DNA of 64,000 bases, taken from Peteryoungia wuzhouensis (GTDB lineage: Bacteria > Pseudomonadota > Alphaproteobacteria > Rhizobiales > Rhizobiaceae). The position numbers and the translations under genes were made by a program. The notes under the pieces were generated by a model. The model searched no databases. It was not told the DNA's origin and saw only the letters and a program-made list of their open reading frames with translations. The stretch lies in contig NZ_QJRY01000002.1 in NCBI RefSeq assembly GCF_003205195.1, positions 496,001 to 560,000 on the forward strand, given 5' to 3'. This document shows positions 17,880 to 26,559 of this stretch, piece after piece; position 1 is the first letter of the stretch; each line of letters starts with the position of its first letter.

Positions 17880-19261
17880 TTCGTGACTTTCTTCAGATGG
17901 TAGGATTTCGGACGGGTGAGGTTCTGGAAGCCGAGAACGGACAGCGATCCGCCCTTGCCGGTCTCCTTGACACCGGTCCAGCAGAGCGCCGGGTCGAGAT
18001 AGTCGGCGCGGTTCATGAACACGGTGCCGGTCTCGATCTCGCGGCCGATGCGCGCGGCGCGCTCCGGATCCTGCGTCCAGAGCGAGGCAGTCAGACCATA
18101 GGGGCTGTCGTTCATCAGACCGAGCGCCTGCTCGTCACTCTTCACCTTCATGATGCCGACGGCCGGACCAAAGGTCTCGTCCTTCATGAAGGCCATGGAG
18201 TGATCGACGTTCACGAGGATCTGCGGCATGATATAGGCGCCGCCGTCATCGGCCGGGAAGAGTTTCGGATCGACCAGCGCCTTGGCACCCTTCGACACGG
18301 CATCGGCGATCTGCTCGCGCACGACCTTGGCGAAACGCTTGTTGGCCATCGGTCCCAGCGTCGTTTCCGGATCGAGCGGATTGCCGAGCTTGTAGTTCGA
18401 CACCCAGGCGACCGACTTCTCGACGAAGGCGTCGTAGAGGCTCTCATGCACATAGATGCGCTCGATGCCGCAGCAGCACTGCCCGGAATTGTAGGTGGCA
18501 CCATCCATCAGGGTGTCGACGGCAGCATCCAGATCGGCGTCTTCCATGACGTAACCCGGGTCCTTGCCACCGAGCTCGAGCCCGAGACCGGCAAAGGTGC
18601 CGGCTGCGGCCCGCTCGATCGACCGACCACCTTCGACCGAACCGGTGAAGTTGATGAAGTTGAAGTTGCCAGCGGCAATCAGCGCAGATGTCGTGGCGTG
18701 GTCGAGGAAGAGGTTGATGAAGACATCATCGGGAACACCCGCCTCGACAAAGGCGCGCACCATGCGCTCGCCAACCAGCAGCGTCTGCGTCGCATGTTTG
18801 ATGACGACGGTGTTGCCGGCCATCAGCGCCGGCGCGATCGTGTTGATCGCGGTCATGTAGGGATAATTCCACGGCGCGATGACGAAGACGACGCCATGCG
18901 GCTCGCGCTCGATGCGGCGCTCGAACTTGTCGCTCGCTTCCACGACCAGCGGCGCCAGCGAGTCGGCGGCAATCGCCGCGACATAGTTGGAGCGCTCGTT
19001 GAAGCCCTTGTATTCGCCGCCATAACGCACCGGACGGCCCATCATATGGGCCAGTTCCGGCACCACTTCGTCGGACATTTCATTGAGACGGACCACGCCC
19101 TTCAGCACCAGCTGAATACGGTCTTCGAGCGGCCGGCGCGCCCAGGCTTTCTGGGCCTTGCGGGCACGAGCCACGGCCTCGGTTGCCGCGTCCAGCGACA
19201 TGGCCGGGCGTTCGGCGTAAACCGATCCGTCGATCGGCGAAATGCATTGGATCATGGTCAT
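17876..19261 (-). CDS. Aldehyde dehydrogenase
   Basis: NAD(P)-dependent aldehyde dehydrogenase of 461 residues, slightly shorter than the usual 480-500. It has the proton-relay asparagine in IAPWNYP, the catalytic glutamate in LELGGKDP and the catalytic cysteine in SGQCCCGIER, a run of three cysteines. FGPAVGI and SPYGLTAS are conserved. AGGAAG lies six bases before the ATG at 19261. The gene sits between the glutamine-synthetase-like gene and the iron alcohol dehydrogenase gene and should oxidise the aldehyde made by the latter. Confidence 0.94.
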   Translation of the reverse strand: MTMIQCISPIDGSVYAERPAMSLDAATEAVARARKAQKAWARRPLEDRIQLVLKGVVRLNEMSDEVVPELAHMMGRPVRYGGEYKGFNERSNYVAAIAADSLAPLVVEASDKFERRIEREPHGVVFVIAPWNYPYMTAINTIAPALMAGNTVVIKHATQTLLVGERMVRAFVEAGVPDDVFINLFLDHATTSALIAAGNFNFINFTGSVEGGRSIERAAAGTFAGLGLELGGKDPGYVMEDADLDAAVDTLMDGATYNSGQCCCGIERIYVHESLYDAFVEKSVAWVSNYKLGNPLDPETTLGPMANKRFAKVVREQIADAVSKGAKALVDPKLFPADDGGAYIMPQILVNVDHSMAFMKDETFGPAVGIMKVKSDEQALGLMNDSPYGLTASLWTQDPERAARIGREIETGTVFMNRADYLDPALCWTGVKETGKGGSLSVLGFQNLTRPKSYHLKKVTK

Positions 19262-19365
19262 GATCGTCTTCCTGTTGTTCTAGAACGAGATGACAGCGGC
19301 CGAGGCCGCTGTCGATGTTTACACCCATATGCGAGGCATCGTGGCGGCCTCAAGGCCACCTTTCG

Positions 19366-20736
19366 TCACGCCCGCTCGAAACCGCGCGCCACCTCCCAGT
19401 CGGTAATCCGACGATCATATTCTTCCTGCTCCCATTCGGCCGCCCGGACATAGTGATCGACCACGTCATCCCCGAAGGCTGAGCGAAGCATTGCCGACCC
19501 CTTGAGCGTTTCCGCAGCAGCTCGCAGCGTGCGCGGGATCTCGCGCACATCCTTGGCACCATAGGCATCACCGGTGAAAGCGGGTTCGAGCTCCATCTTC
19601 TTCTCGATCCCATCAATGCCGGCGGCCAGAAGCGCTGCCATCGCCAGATAGGGATTGAGATCGGAGCCGCCAACGCGGCATTCGACGCGGATGCCCTTGG
19701 TCGCATCGCCGCAGAGCCGGTAGCCGGCCGTGCGGTTGTCCTTGGACCAGATCGCCTTGGTCGGCGCGAACGTACCCGCCATGAAACGCTTGTAGGAATT
19801 GATGTAGGGCGCCAGGAAATAGGTGATCTCAGAAGCGTGGCTCAGCAAGCCGGCCATATAGTGCTTCATCACCTCCGACATGCCGTACTGGCCCTTCTCG
19901 TCGAAGAACAGCGGCGTCTTGCCGTCGGCAGACCATAGAGACTGGTGGATATGCGACGAGGAACCGGCGGCGTTGTAATGCCATTTGGCAAGGAAAGTGA
20001 TGGCCTTGCCCTTCGACCAGGCGATCTCCTTGCAGCCATTCTTGATGATCACATGCCGGTCGGCCATGGTGAGTGCGTCGGCATAACGCACATTGATCTC
20101 TTCCTGGCCGGCAGACGCTTCGCCCTTGGAATTCTCGACCGGGATGCCGGCACCCTGCAAACCTTTGCGGATCGCCCGCATCACGTCCTCTTCCTTGGTG
20201 GTCTGGAAGATATGGTAGTCCTCGTTGTAGCCCGAGACCAATTTCAGGTCGCGATAGCCCGAAAGCCGCGCCGCATCATAGGTCTGGTCAAAGAGGAAGA
20301 ATTCGAGTTCGGTCGCCATGAAGGCCTTCATGCCCATGGCCTCGAGCCGGGCAACCTGCTTCTTCAGGATCGCGCGCGGCGAGTGCGCAACTTCGGCATG
20401 GGTCGCATGGTCATACATGTCGCAGAGCACAAGGGCCGTGCCCTCAAGCCAGGGGATCCGACGCAGCGTCGAAAGATCCGGCTTCATCGTGTAGTCGCCA
20501 TAGCCCTTTTCCCAGCTGGTCGCCTTGTAGCCGGAGACGGTTTCCATCTCCATGTCGGTGGCCAGCAGATAATTGCAGCTATGCGTTTCCTTGTAGGCGC
20601 TCTCGACGAAATACTCCGCCTGGAAACGTTTGCCCATCAAACGACCCTGCATGTCCACCTGACACGCCAGAACCGTGTCGATGCGCCCTTCGGCAACGTC
20701 CTTCTTCAGGTCTTCGAAAGTGTAAGTGGTGGTCAT
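19366..20736 (-). CDS. Glutamine-synthetase-like gamma-glutamyl ligase
   Basis: Protein of 456 residues of the GS fold. It keeps the metal and glutamate site ELEFFLFD, the ATP-site block AGSSSHIHQSLW and the RVECRVGGSDLNPYLAMAA block. The N-terminal domain (DTVLACQVDMQGRLMGKRF) is of the type in PuuA/GlnT/IpuC relatives, not the housekeeping GlnA type, which would be about 469 residues and sit beside glnB. It probably ligates glutamate through its gamma-carboxyl to an amine. Flanking permease, aldehyde dehydrogenase, alcohol dehydrogenase and amidohydrolase genes support a catabolic amine role. The ATG at 20736 has only a weak ribosome binding site. Confidence 0.9.
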   Translation of the reverse strand: MTTTYTFEDLKKDVAEGRIDTVLACQVDMQGRLMGKRFQAEYFVESAYKETHSCNYLLATDMEMETVSGYKATSWEKGYGDYTMKPDLSTLRRIPWLEGTALVLCDMYDHATHAEVAHSPRAILKKQVARLEAMGMKAFMATELEFFLFDQTYDAARLSGYRDLKLVSGYNEDYHIFQTTKEEDVMRAIRKGLQGAGIPVENSKGEASAGQEEINVRYADALTMADRHVIIKNGCKEIAWSKGKAITFLAKWHYNAAGSSSHIHQSLWSADGKTPLFFDEKGQYGMSEVMKHYMAGLLSHASEITYFLAPYINSYKRFMAGTFAPTKAIWSKDNRTAGYRLCGDATKGIRVECRVGGSDLNPYLAMAALLAAGIDGIEKKMELEPAFTGDAYGAKDVREIPRTLRAAAETLKGSAMLRSAFGDDVVDHYVRAAEWEQEEYDRRITDWEVARGFERA

Positions 20737-20801
20737 GACTGTCGTCCGCACAAGGATGAGATGAGAAAGATGCCGGCATCGCCGGTATCGGAGGAGGATA
20801 C

Positions 20802-20830
20802 ACACGGGCCGGAACCAGTCCGGCCCGTGT
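20802..20830. repeat. Intercistronic hairpin between the permease and ligase genes
   Basis: ACACGGGCCGGA and TCCGGCCCGTGT form a perfect 12-bp stem with a 5-base loop, 8 bp after the permease stop codon. No T run follows on the minus strand, so it looks like an mRNA-stabilising or attenuating hairpin rather than a full terminator. Confidence 0.75.
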
Positions 20831-20837
20831 GATTCAC

Positions 20838-22388
20838 TTAGACCTGCCCGACGGCCCTTTCGGCAGCGGCGATCTCGGCGGCGCGCTTGGCCACCTCGTC
20901 ACCGATCGGCGGTCCCTTGAAACGCTTGTTCTCGAAAACGACCCAGACAATGCCCGTGAGCACGAGGAAGCCGACGGTGATCGGCAGTGCCCAGTCGTTC
21001 GGCGCCTGGATACCGATGAAGAAGATCAGCGCCATGGCGAGAATGCTGAGCACGGCAACGAGCTTGTAGGTACCGACACCCATGTTCCATTCGCCCATCT
21101 TGGGCCACTTCGACGTTCCGATCGCCGCGATGCCGAGCGCGATCGGCAAGGCAAAGGAAAGGAACAGGAAGATGACGGTGCAGGATACGACGATCGAATA
21201 GGCTGGTGTCCCGGCGATCGTGATGGCAGACGTGAACCAGACGAACAGGACCGACAGGATCGAACCCACCCAGATGGCGGCAACCGGGGTGCGGTGTTTC
21301 GGGCTCACCTTGGCGAGAGCGGAAGAACCCGGAAGGCCCTTGTCGCGCGAGAAGGCGAACATCATGCGCGACAGCGAGGTGACAGTCGCGAGACCGCAGA
21401 GGAACTGCGACACGAAGATGAGGAAGTAGAGGATTTCCTCGACAACCGGGTTCATCTGGCTGTCCATCGCCCAGAAGAACACGTTCCAGCCCTGCTTGGC
21501 GGCATCATCCATGTTCGGGATCATGAGCACGAAGGAGCAAAGCATCACGTAGCCAAACAGCGACGACCACAGAACCGCCGAGATCATGCCGCGCGGCACC
21601 GAGGTCGAAGCCTTGATGGTTTCTTCCGACGTATGGGCAGACGCGTCATAACCGGTGATCGTGTAGATTGGCAGCAGCAGGCCGAGACCGAAGGCCATCA
21701 GCGTGGAGACTGGGTTCGGCCACACGCCGCTCGCACCTTCCGTTCCGGTGTAGTTGGCGAAGGTGAAGAGGCGGCTGATCTCGAAGCTCGGTGCGGCAAC
21801 CAGGCAGGCGACCGTGAGCAGCAGCGCGGTTGCAAAGATGAGGTAACCAGAGAAATCGGTGAGCTTGGCGGTGAGCCCGATGCCGAAGTGGTTGATCAGC
21901 GCCTGGAGAGCGGTGATGACGGCAACGAAACCGACACGCACGACCAGCGTGTCTTCGAGACCGAAATAGGCCCCGAAGGCACCGAAGAAGAAGTAGTAGG
22001 TACCGACATTGATGGCACCCAGAACGGTCACGAGACCGAGCAGGTTGAGCCAGGCAGCGAGCCAGCCGGTGAAGCGGTTACCGAGGATCGATGCCCAGTG
22101 ATAGAGGCCGCCAGCCGTCGGATAGGACGAAGCGATCTGGGCAAGACCCAGCGCGAAAACGCCGGAAATGGCACATCCGACGAGCCAGCCGATGCCGATG
22201 GCGGCACCGCCGACACCGGAGGTGGCCTGACCGAGCGAATTGATCCCGCCGGACAGGATGCAGATGATCGAAAATGAAATCGCGAAGTTGGAGAACGAGC
22301 TCATGCGCCGTTCCAGTTCCTGCGCATAGCCCATGGAGTGCAGGATATGAAGATCCTGTTTCTTGTCTGTATCAGAGTAATCTGACAT
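20838..22388 (-). CDS. APC-superfamily amino acid/amine permease
   Basis: Inner-membrane transporter of 516 residues with about 12 hydrophobic segments and the APC entry motif in TM1 (FSNFAISFSIICILSGGINSLG, seen as SFSIICILSGG). It resembles the amino-acid/choline transporter group with GYDASAHTSEET in the central loop, a motif of GABA/choline-type permeases. The ATG at 22388 has GGGGGA upstream; the frame also opens at a TTG at 22400. It is cotranscribed with the ligase and dehydrogenases, so it probably imports the amine that the ligase glutamylates. Confidence 0.9.
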   Translation of the reverse strand: MSDYSDTDKKQDLHILHSMGYAQELERRMSSFSNFAISFSIICILSGGINSLGQATSGVGGAAIGIGWLVGCAISGVFALGLAQIASSYPTAGGLYHWASILGNRFTGWLAAWLNLLGLVTVLGAINVGTYYFFFGAFGAYFGLEDTLVVRVGFVAVITALQALINHFGIGLTAKLTDFSGYLIFATALLLTVACLVAAPSFEISRLFTFANYTGTEGASGVWPNPVSTLMAFGLGLLLPIYTITGYDASAHTSEETIKASTSVPRGMISAVLWSSLFGYVMLCSFVLMIPNMDDAAKQGWNVFFWAMDSQMNPVVEEILYFLIFVSQFLCGLATVTSLSRMMFAFSRDKGLPGSSALAKVSPKHRTPVAAIWVGSILSVLFVWFTSAITIAGTPAYSIVVSCTVIFLFLSFALPIALGIAAIGTSKWPKMGEWNMGVGTYKLVAVLSILAMALIFFIGIQAPNDWALPITVGFLVLTGIVWVVFENKRFKGPPIGDEVAKRAAEIAAAERAVGQV

Positions 22389-22502
22389 GGCATCCCCCAA
22401 AGTAAAGATCGCCCGCGGGATTGCGGTGATCGCGTTTTGGCCCGCCGGTTTTTTGGTGGCGGTCAGTTGCAGCGCGGCTGCTCCCGTTGAGGTCTTGTTT
22501 TT

Positions 22503-23282
22503 TTATTGTCTCCCGACCAAGCTGACCGCATCTGCGATCAGCCCGGCGAGATAGTCGGCCATGACCTCCTGGTCGACGGAATTGGCAATCAGATCGTTGC
22601 GCACCTCGATCATGACGTTGGCATGACCGGCGGGCAAGGCATGCAGGCGCAGGGTATGGGTTACCCCATCCTCCGGCCCATAGGGTGAATTGCGCTCCAC
22701 GCGGTAGCGTCCGGTCTTCGCGGCAGCGTCCAGCATTGCATCGGCCAATCGGCTGTCGGCATCGTGAAGGATGCCGATTTCGACCGCACGCGGCTTGCCG
22801 AAATACACGGGCGTGAAGCTATGGACAGTAACGAGGACCGCCGGGCGCCCCTCGCCGCTGCGACGCGCCAGCTCCGCACTCACCCGATCATGAAACGGCA
22901 CATAAATCGCGGCCGTGCGAGCATAACGCTCCGCCACGGACAGATCCTTGTTACCGGGTATCTCATAGATCTCGCTCTTTTCCGGCATGGCGGCAGGCGA
23001 TTCCGGCGGACGATTGCAGTCATAGACCAGCCGCGAAAAGCGCTGATGGATAAGCACGGCATCGAGCTTTTCCGAAAGGAGACGCGCAACAGCAAGGGCG
23101 CCCGGATCCCATGCGATATGGCTCGCGAGCGCCTCCGCTGTCAGCCCGAGGGTACCGGCAGCGAGCGGCAGCACGGACGACGCATGTTCGCAGACCAGCA
23201 CGACCGCACCGCTGGCATTCGCGTTTTCTACGGCCACGGTCTCCCCGTCCGCCGATGTCAGGATTCCTGACCTCACGAGCAT
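22503..23282 (-). CDS. N-formylglutamate amidohydrolase family protein
   Basis: Zinc-type amidohydrolase of 259 residues (FGase family). Likely metal ligands are in VLVCEHASS and VTVHSFTPVYFG, and RLVYDCNRPP is the substrate-arginine region. Its own ATG is the first in the operon read away from the RpiR gene. HutG-like members cleave N-formylglutamate, but no histidine-degradation gene is nearby. In this setting it is a candidate for hydrolysing the gamma-glutamyl amide at the end of the pathway. That role is inference from context. Confidence 0.85.
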   Translation of the reverse strand: MLVRSGILTSADGETVAVENANASGAVVLVCEHASSVLPLAAGTLGLTAEALASHIAWDPGALAVARLLSEKLDAVLIHQRFSRLVYDCNRPPESPAAMPEKSEIYEIPGNKDLSVAERYARTAAIYVPFHDRVSAELARRSGEGRPAVLVTVHSFTPVYFGKPRAVEIGILHDADSRLADAMLDAAAKTGRYRVERNSPYGPEDGVTHTLRLHALPAGHANVMIEVRNDLIANSVDQEVMADYLAGLIADAVSLVGRQ

Positions 23283-23319
23283 GCTGTTGTCCCCCGCGCC
23301 TTACGGCTGCTTTTGTTGA

Positions 23320-23335
23320 AGAAGAGAATTCTTCA
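23320..23335. promoter_or_regulatory. Candidate RpiR operator, copy 1
   Basis: AGAAGAGAATTCTTCA, a near-palindrome around GAATTC in the divergent region. It matches the second site at 23361-23376, read on the other strand, at 14 of 16 positions. The GAA...TTC form is typical of RpiR-family sites. Confidence 0.65.
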
Positions 23336-23360
23336 CAGTTGCGCCGCTGTCAATCCGTTC

Positions 23361-23376
23361 TGAAAAATTCTCTTCA
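23361..23376. promoter_or_regulatory. Candidate RpiR operator, copy 2 (inverted)
   Basis: On the minus strand it reads TGAAGAGAATTTTTCA, the same motif as copy 1 in opposite orientation and 41 bp away centre to centre. One copy faces each divergent transcript. Confidence 0.65.
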
Positions 23377-23459
23377 AAGGCCGGTTGACTCAATTGTGAC
23401 AGCGAGGCTTAATCCTAATAAAGCTGGCAAAAGATCAGCTTGAGGGGAGACTTCGGTCC

Positions 23460-24332
23460 TTGCTGAATGCGTCCAACACCGTATCGGACGTGATCCATGC
23501 CCATTTCAATGGGCTGACACGTGCTGAGCGACAGCTGGCCGAAAGCCTGCTGGAAAACTATCCCGTGTCCGGGCTCGGCAGCATCACCACGGTGGCCGAG
23601 AATGCCGGCGTGTCGACGCCGACGGTCGCCCGCATGGTGCAGAAGCTCGGCTACAAGGGCTATCCCGAATTCCAGGCACATCTGCATCAGGAACTTGAAG
23701 CGACGATCTCCAACCCGATCGCCAAGCATGACCGCTGGGCCGCCAATGCGCCGAACCGACACATTCTCAACCGTTTCGCGGAAGCGGTGATGTCCAACCT
23801 GAGGGATTCACTGGGAGAACTGAAGACCGCGACCTTCGACGAAGCCGCGCGCCTGATCGGCGACCGTGACCGAAGCCTCTATTTTGTCGGTGGACGCATC
23901 ACCGGCGCGCTCGCCGAGTATTTTTTCACCCACATGCAGGTCATCCGCCCGAAGACGACGCTGATGTCGTCGAATGCGAGTTCCTGGCCGCAGCATGTGC
24001 TCAACATGCAGAAGGGTGACGTTCTCGTCATCTTCGATATCCGCCGCTACGAGGCCGACCTGACGACGCTCGCCGAAGTCGCTCGTGCCAATGGCGTGGA
24101 GATCATCGTCTTCACGGACCAGTGGATGTCGCCGGTGGCACAGCATGCCGCCAACTGTTTCAAGCTTCATATCGAGGCGCCATCCGCCTGGGACAGCTCC
24201 GTCGTGACCCTGTTCGTCGTGGAAGCCTTGATCGAAGCCGTGCAGAGCTCGTCGTGGAACGAGACGCGCGAACGCATGAATACCCTCGAAGGGCTGTTCG
24301 AACAGGCACGCCTGTTCCGCAAGCCCCGCTGA
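23460..24332 (+). CDS. RpiR/MurR-family transcriptional regulator
   Basis: Regulator of 290 residues. The N-terminal helix-turn-helix domain (residues 1-77) contains ITTVAENAGVSTPTVARMVQKLGYKGYPEFQ (in part: AGVSTPTVARMVQKLGY). The C-terminal SIS domain (about 125-260) contains RSLYFVGGRITGALAEYF and DVLVIFDIRRYEAD. SIS domains in this family bind phosphosugars, but some members sense amino acids or catabolic intermediates. It starts at a TTG with GAGGGGAGA upstream; no good ATG fits. It is divergent from the amidohydrolase-permease-ligase operon and precedes the ABC importer operon on its own strand, so it may control both. Confidence 0.9.
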   Translation: MLNASNTVSDVIHAHFNGLTRAERQLAESLLENYPVSGLGSITTVAENAGVSTPTVARMVQKLGYKGYPEFQAHLHQELEATISNPIAKHDRWAANAPNRHILNRFAEAVMSNLRDSLGELKTATFDEAARLIGDRDRSLYFVGGRITGALAEYFFTHMQVIRPKTTLMSSNASSWPQHVLNMQKGDVLVIFDIRRYEADLTTLAEVARANGVEIIVFTDQWMSPVAQHAANCFKLHIEAPSAWDSSVVTLFVVEALIEAVQSSSWNETRERMNTLEGLFEQARLFRKPR

Positions 24333-24470
24333 GGTGACACACCGACATGGAGGATCATTCTGGATAGAGGCCGACACCACCATATCGCAAAGGGCTGATA
24401 TCCGTCACACAACCATAACAATGGCCACATAAGTGAACCGCATCGCTGCCAACCTCAGAGGAGAAACACA

Positions 24471-25577
24471 GTGACAACCAATCTTCGCAAATTCCTGTCG
24501 CTCACGACCGCCCTGGTCATGACGAGCTCCGCCGTCGCCTATGCCGAGCCGAGCGCCGAGCTGATCGAAGCCGCCAAGAAGGAAGGCATGCTGACCACGA
24601 TCGCCCTGCCGCACGACTGGTGTGGTTACGGCGCCGTCATTGATGGCTTCAAGAAGAAGTATCCGGAAATCACCGTCAACGAGCTGAACCCGGATGCCGG
24701 TTCGGCCGACGAAGTTGAAGCCGTCAAGGCGAACAAGGACAACAAGGGCCCGCAGGCTCCTGACGTCGTCGACGTCGGCCTCGCCTTCGGTCCGCAGATG
24801 AAGGCCGAAGGCCTGCTGCAGCCTTACAAGGTCTCGACCTGGGATGAGATCCCCGAGAACATCAAGGACGCCGAAGGCTACTGGTATGGCGACTACTACG
24901 GCGTCATGTCGATGATCGTGAACAAGGATCTGGTCAAGAACACGCCGGCCGACTGGGCCGACCTGCTGAAGCCGGAATATGCCGGCCAGGTCGCGCTCGC
25001 TGGTGACCCGCGCGCGTCCAACCAGGCTATCCTCGGCGTTCTCGCCGCTGGTCTCGCTTCCGGCGCCAAGGCTGGCAAGGAAGCCGGCGAAGCCGGTCTG
25101 AAGTACTTCGCCGAACTCAACAAGGCCGGCAACTTCGTTCCGGTCATCGGCAAGTCGGCTCCGCTCGCCCAGGGCACGACCCCGATCGTCGTCGCCTGGG
25201 ACTACAACGCCCTGTCCTGGAAGGACACGCTGGCCGGCAACCCGCCGGTTGAAGTCGTCGTTCCGGCTTCGGGCGTTCTGGCCGGTGTGTATGTTCAGGG
25301 TATCTCGGCCTATGCCCCGCACCCGAACGCTGCCAAGCTTTGGATGGAATATCTCTATTCCGACGAAGGCCAGACCGCATGGCTCGCCGGCTACTGCCAC
25401 CCGGCCCGCTTCAATGCCATGTCCAAGGCCGGCAAGATCCCGCAGGATCTGCTCGACAAGCTGCCGCCGGCTGCTTCCTACGAGAAGGCCTACTTCCCGA
25501 CTCTCGAGGAAGTCGATGCCAACAAGGCAGCGGTTACCGCTGGCTGGGATAGCGTCGTTGGCGCCAACGTCCAGTAA
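24471..25577 (+). CDS. ABC transporter periplasmic solute-binding protein (family 1, iron/polyamine/2-AEP type)
   Basis: Binding protein of 368 residues with a signal peptide at 1-25 (MTTNLRKFLSLTTALVMTSS...AYA). The mature form opens with EPSAELIEAAKKEGMLTTIALPHDW, a start typical of the ferric-iron/phosphonate/polyamine cluster of binding proteins, and has the hinge region GYWYGDYYGVMSMIVNK. The GTG at 24471 is preceded by AGAGGAGA. A hairpin at 25593-25620 separates it from the permease genes, as expected when the binding protein is made in excess. The ligand cannot be fixed; an amine linked to the neighbouring glutamylation cluster is plausible. Confidence 0.9.
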   Translation: MTTNLRKFLSLTTALVMTSSAVAYAEPSAELIEAAKKEGMLTTIALPHDWCGYGAVIDGFKKKYPEITVNELNPDAGSADEVEAVKANKDNKGPQAPDVVDVGLAFGPQMKAEGLLQPYKVSTWDEIPENIKDAEGYWYGDYYGVMSMIVNKDLVKNTPADWADLLKPEYAGQVALAGDPRASNQAILGVLAAGLASGAKAGKEAGEAGLKYFAELNKAGNFVPVIGKSAPLAQGTTPIVVAWDYNALSWKDTLAGNPPVEVVVPASGVLAGVYVQGISAYAPHPNAAKLWMEYLYSDEGQTAWLAGYCHPARFNAMSKAGKIPQDLLDKLPPAASYEKAYFPTLEEVDANKAAVTAGWDSVVGANVQ

Positions 25578-25592
25578 TATCTGAACTGAAAT

Positions 25593-25620
25593 GCCGTCCC
25601 GGTCTTGCGGCCGGGGCGGC
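25593..25620 (+). repeat. Intercistronic hairpin after the solute-binding protein gene
   Basis: GCCGTCCCGG pairs with CCGGGGCGGC (one U-G wobble) over an 8-base loop. No T run follows. It probably protects or partly terminates the binding-protein mRNA, raising its level over the downstream permeases. Confidence 0.7.
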
Positions 25621-25668
25621 GTTTGCATTCTATAGGATCCGCGGGCAAGCGGACGAGGGGCAACAGAC

Positions 25669-26559
25669 ATGTCTTCAAACGAGGTGACGCCGGACGGCGC
25701 TGCGGGTCAGCGCATTCGGCTTCCATTGCATTGGCTCGGGGTCCTGCCCTTCGTCGCCTTTACCGTCCTCTTCTTGATCCTGCCGACCATGAAGATTGTG
25801 CTCGGCGCATTCCAGACGCCCGACGGCACCTTCACCCTGGAAAACCTTGCCGGTCTTTTCACGACATCGATCATGTCGGCCTACTGGATCTCGATCAAGA
25901 TCAGCCTGGCCTCGGCTATCCTCGGATCGATGATCGGATTTGCCGTCGCAGCTGCGGTCGTGCTCGGCGGATTGCCGCAATGGATCCGCGGCCCGCTTCT
26001 GACTTTTTCCGGCGTTGCATCCAACTTTGCCGGCGTTCCGCTGGCTTTCGCCTTCCTCGCAACCCTCGGCCCCGTCGGCCTCGTCACGGTCTTTCTGAAG
26101 ACCCAGGTCGGCATTGATCTGCGTTCGCTCGGCTTCAACATCCTGTCCTTCTGGGGCTTGACGGTCACCTATCTCTTTTTCCAGATCCCGCTGATGATCC
26201 TGATCATCACGCCCGCCATCGATGGGCTGAAACGCGAATGGCGTGAGGCAGCCTCGATCCTCGGCGCAACCAATTTTCAGTATTGGCGCCTGGTCGCATT
26301 CCCGATCCTGCTGCCGTCGATCCTCGGCACGATTGCTCTTCTGTTCGCAAACGCCTTCGGCGCTGTCGCAACCGCGATTGCCTTGACCGGCTCATCCTTG
26401 AATATTGTCCCGATCCTGCTCTTCGCGCAGATCCGCGGCGACGTGCTCGGCAATCCGCATCTGGGGTATGCGCTCGCCTTCGGCATGATCCTCGTCACGG
26501 GTGTGGCCAATGCTCTTTATATCTGGCTGCGCGCGCGCAGTGAAAGGTGGCTGAAATGA
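25669..26559 (+). CDS. ABC transporter permease, first subunit
   Basis: Inner-membrane permease of 296 residues with about six transmembrane segments. The cytoplasmic EAA loop, EWREAASILGATNFQYWRLVAFPILLPSI (core EAASILGATNFQYW), contacts the ATPase. Its stop codon overlaps the ATG of the second permease (ATGA). It belongs to the PotB-like binding-protein-dependent transport group. Confidence 0.93.
   Translation: MSSNEVTPDGAAGQRIRLPLHWLGVLPFVAFTVLFLILPTMKIVLGAFQTPDGTFTLENLAGLFTTSIMSAYWISIKISLASAILGSMIGFAVAAAVVLGGLPQWIRGPLLTFSGVASNFAGVPLAFAFLATLGPVGLVTVFLKTQVGIDLRSLGFNILSFWGLTVTYLFFQIPLMILIITPAIDGLKREWREAASILGATNFQYWRLVAFPILLPSILGTIALLFANAFGAVATAIALTGSSLNIVPILLFAQIRGDVLGNPHLGYALAFGMILVTGVANALYIWLRARSERWLK

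Noticed and set aside
17897..19453. A 518-codon plus-strand frame opposite the aldehyde dehydrogenase gene
   Set aside because: Antisense shadow; the minus-strand product has all ALDH catalytic residues.
19366..20736. Housekeeping glutamine synthetase glnA
   Set aside because: Catabolic neighbours, absence of glnB and the N-terminal domain type point to a gamma-glutamyl amine ligase.
20829..22277. A 482-codon plus-strand frame opposite the APC permease gene
   Set aside because: Very charged, Glu/Arg/His-rich translation typical of the antisense of a membrane protein gene; no ribosome binding site.
22503..23282. HutG in a histidine-degradation operon
   Set aside because: No hutH, hutU, hutI or hutF gene is present and the neighbours are amine-oxidation genes.
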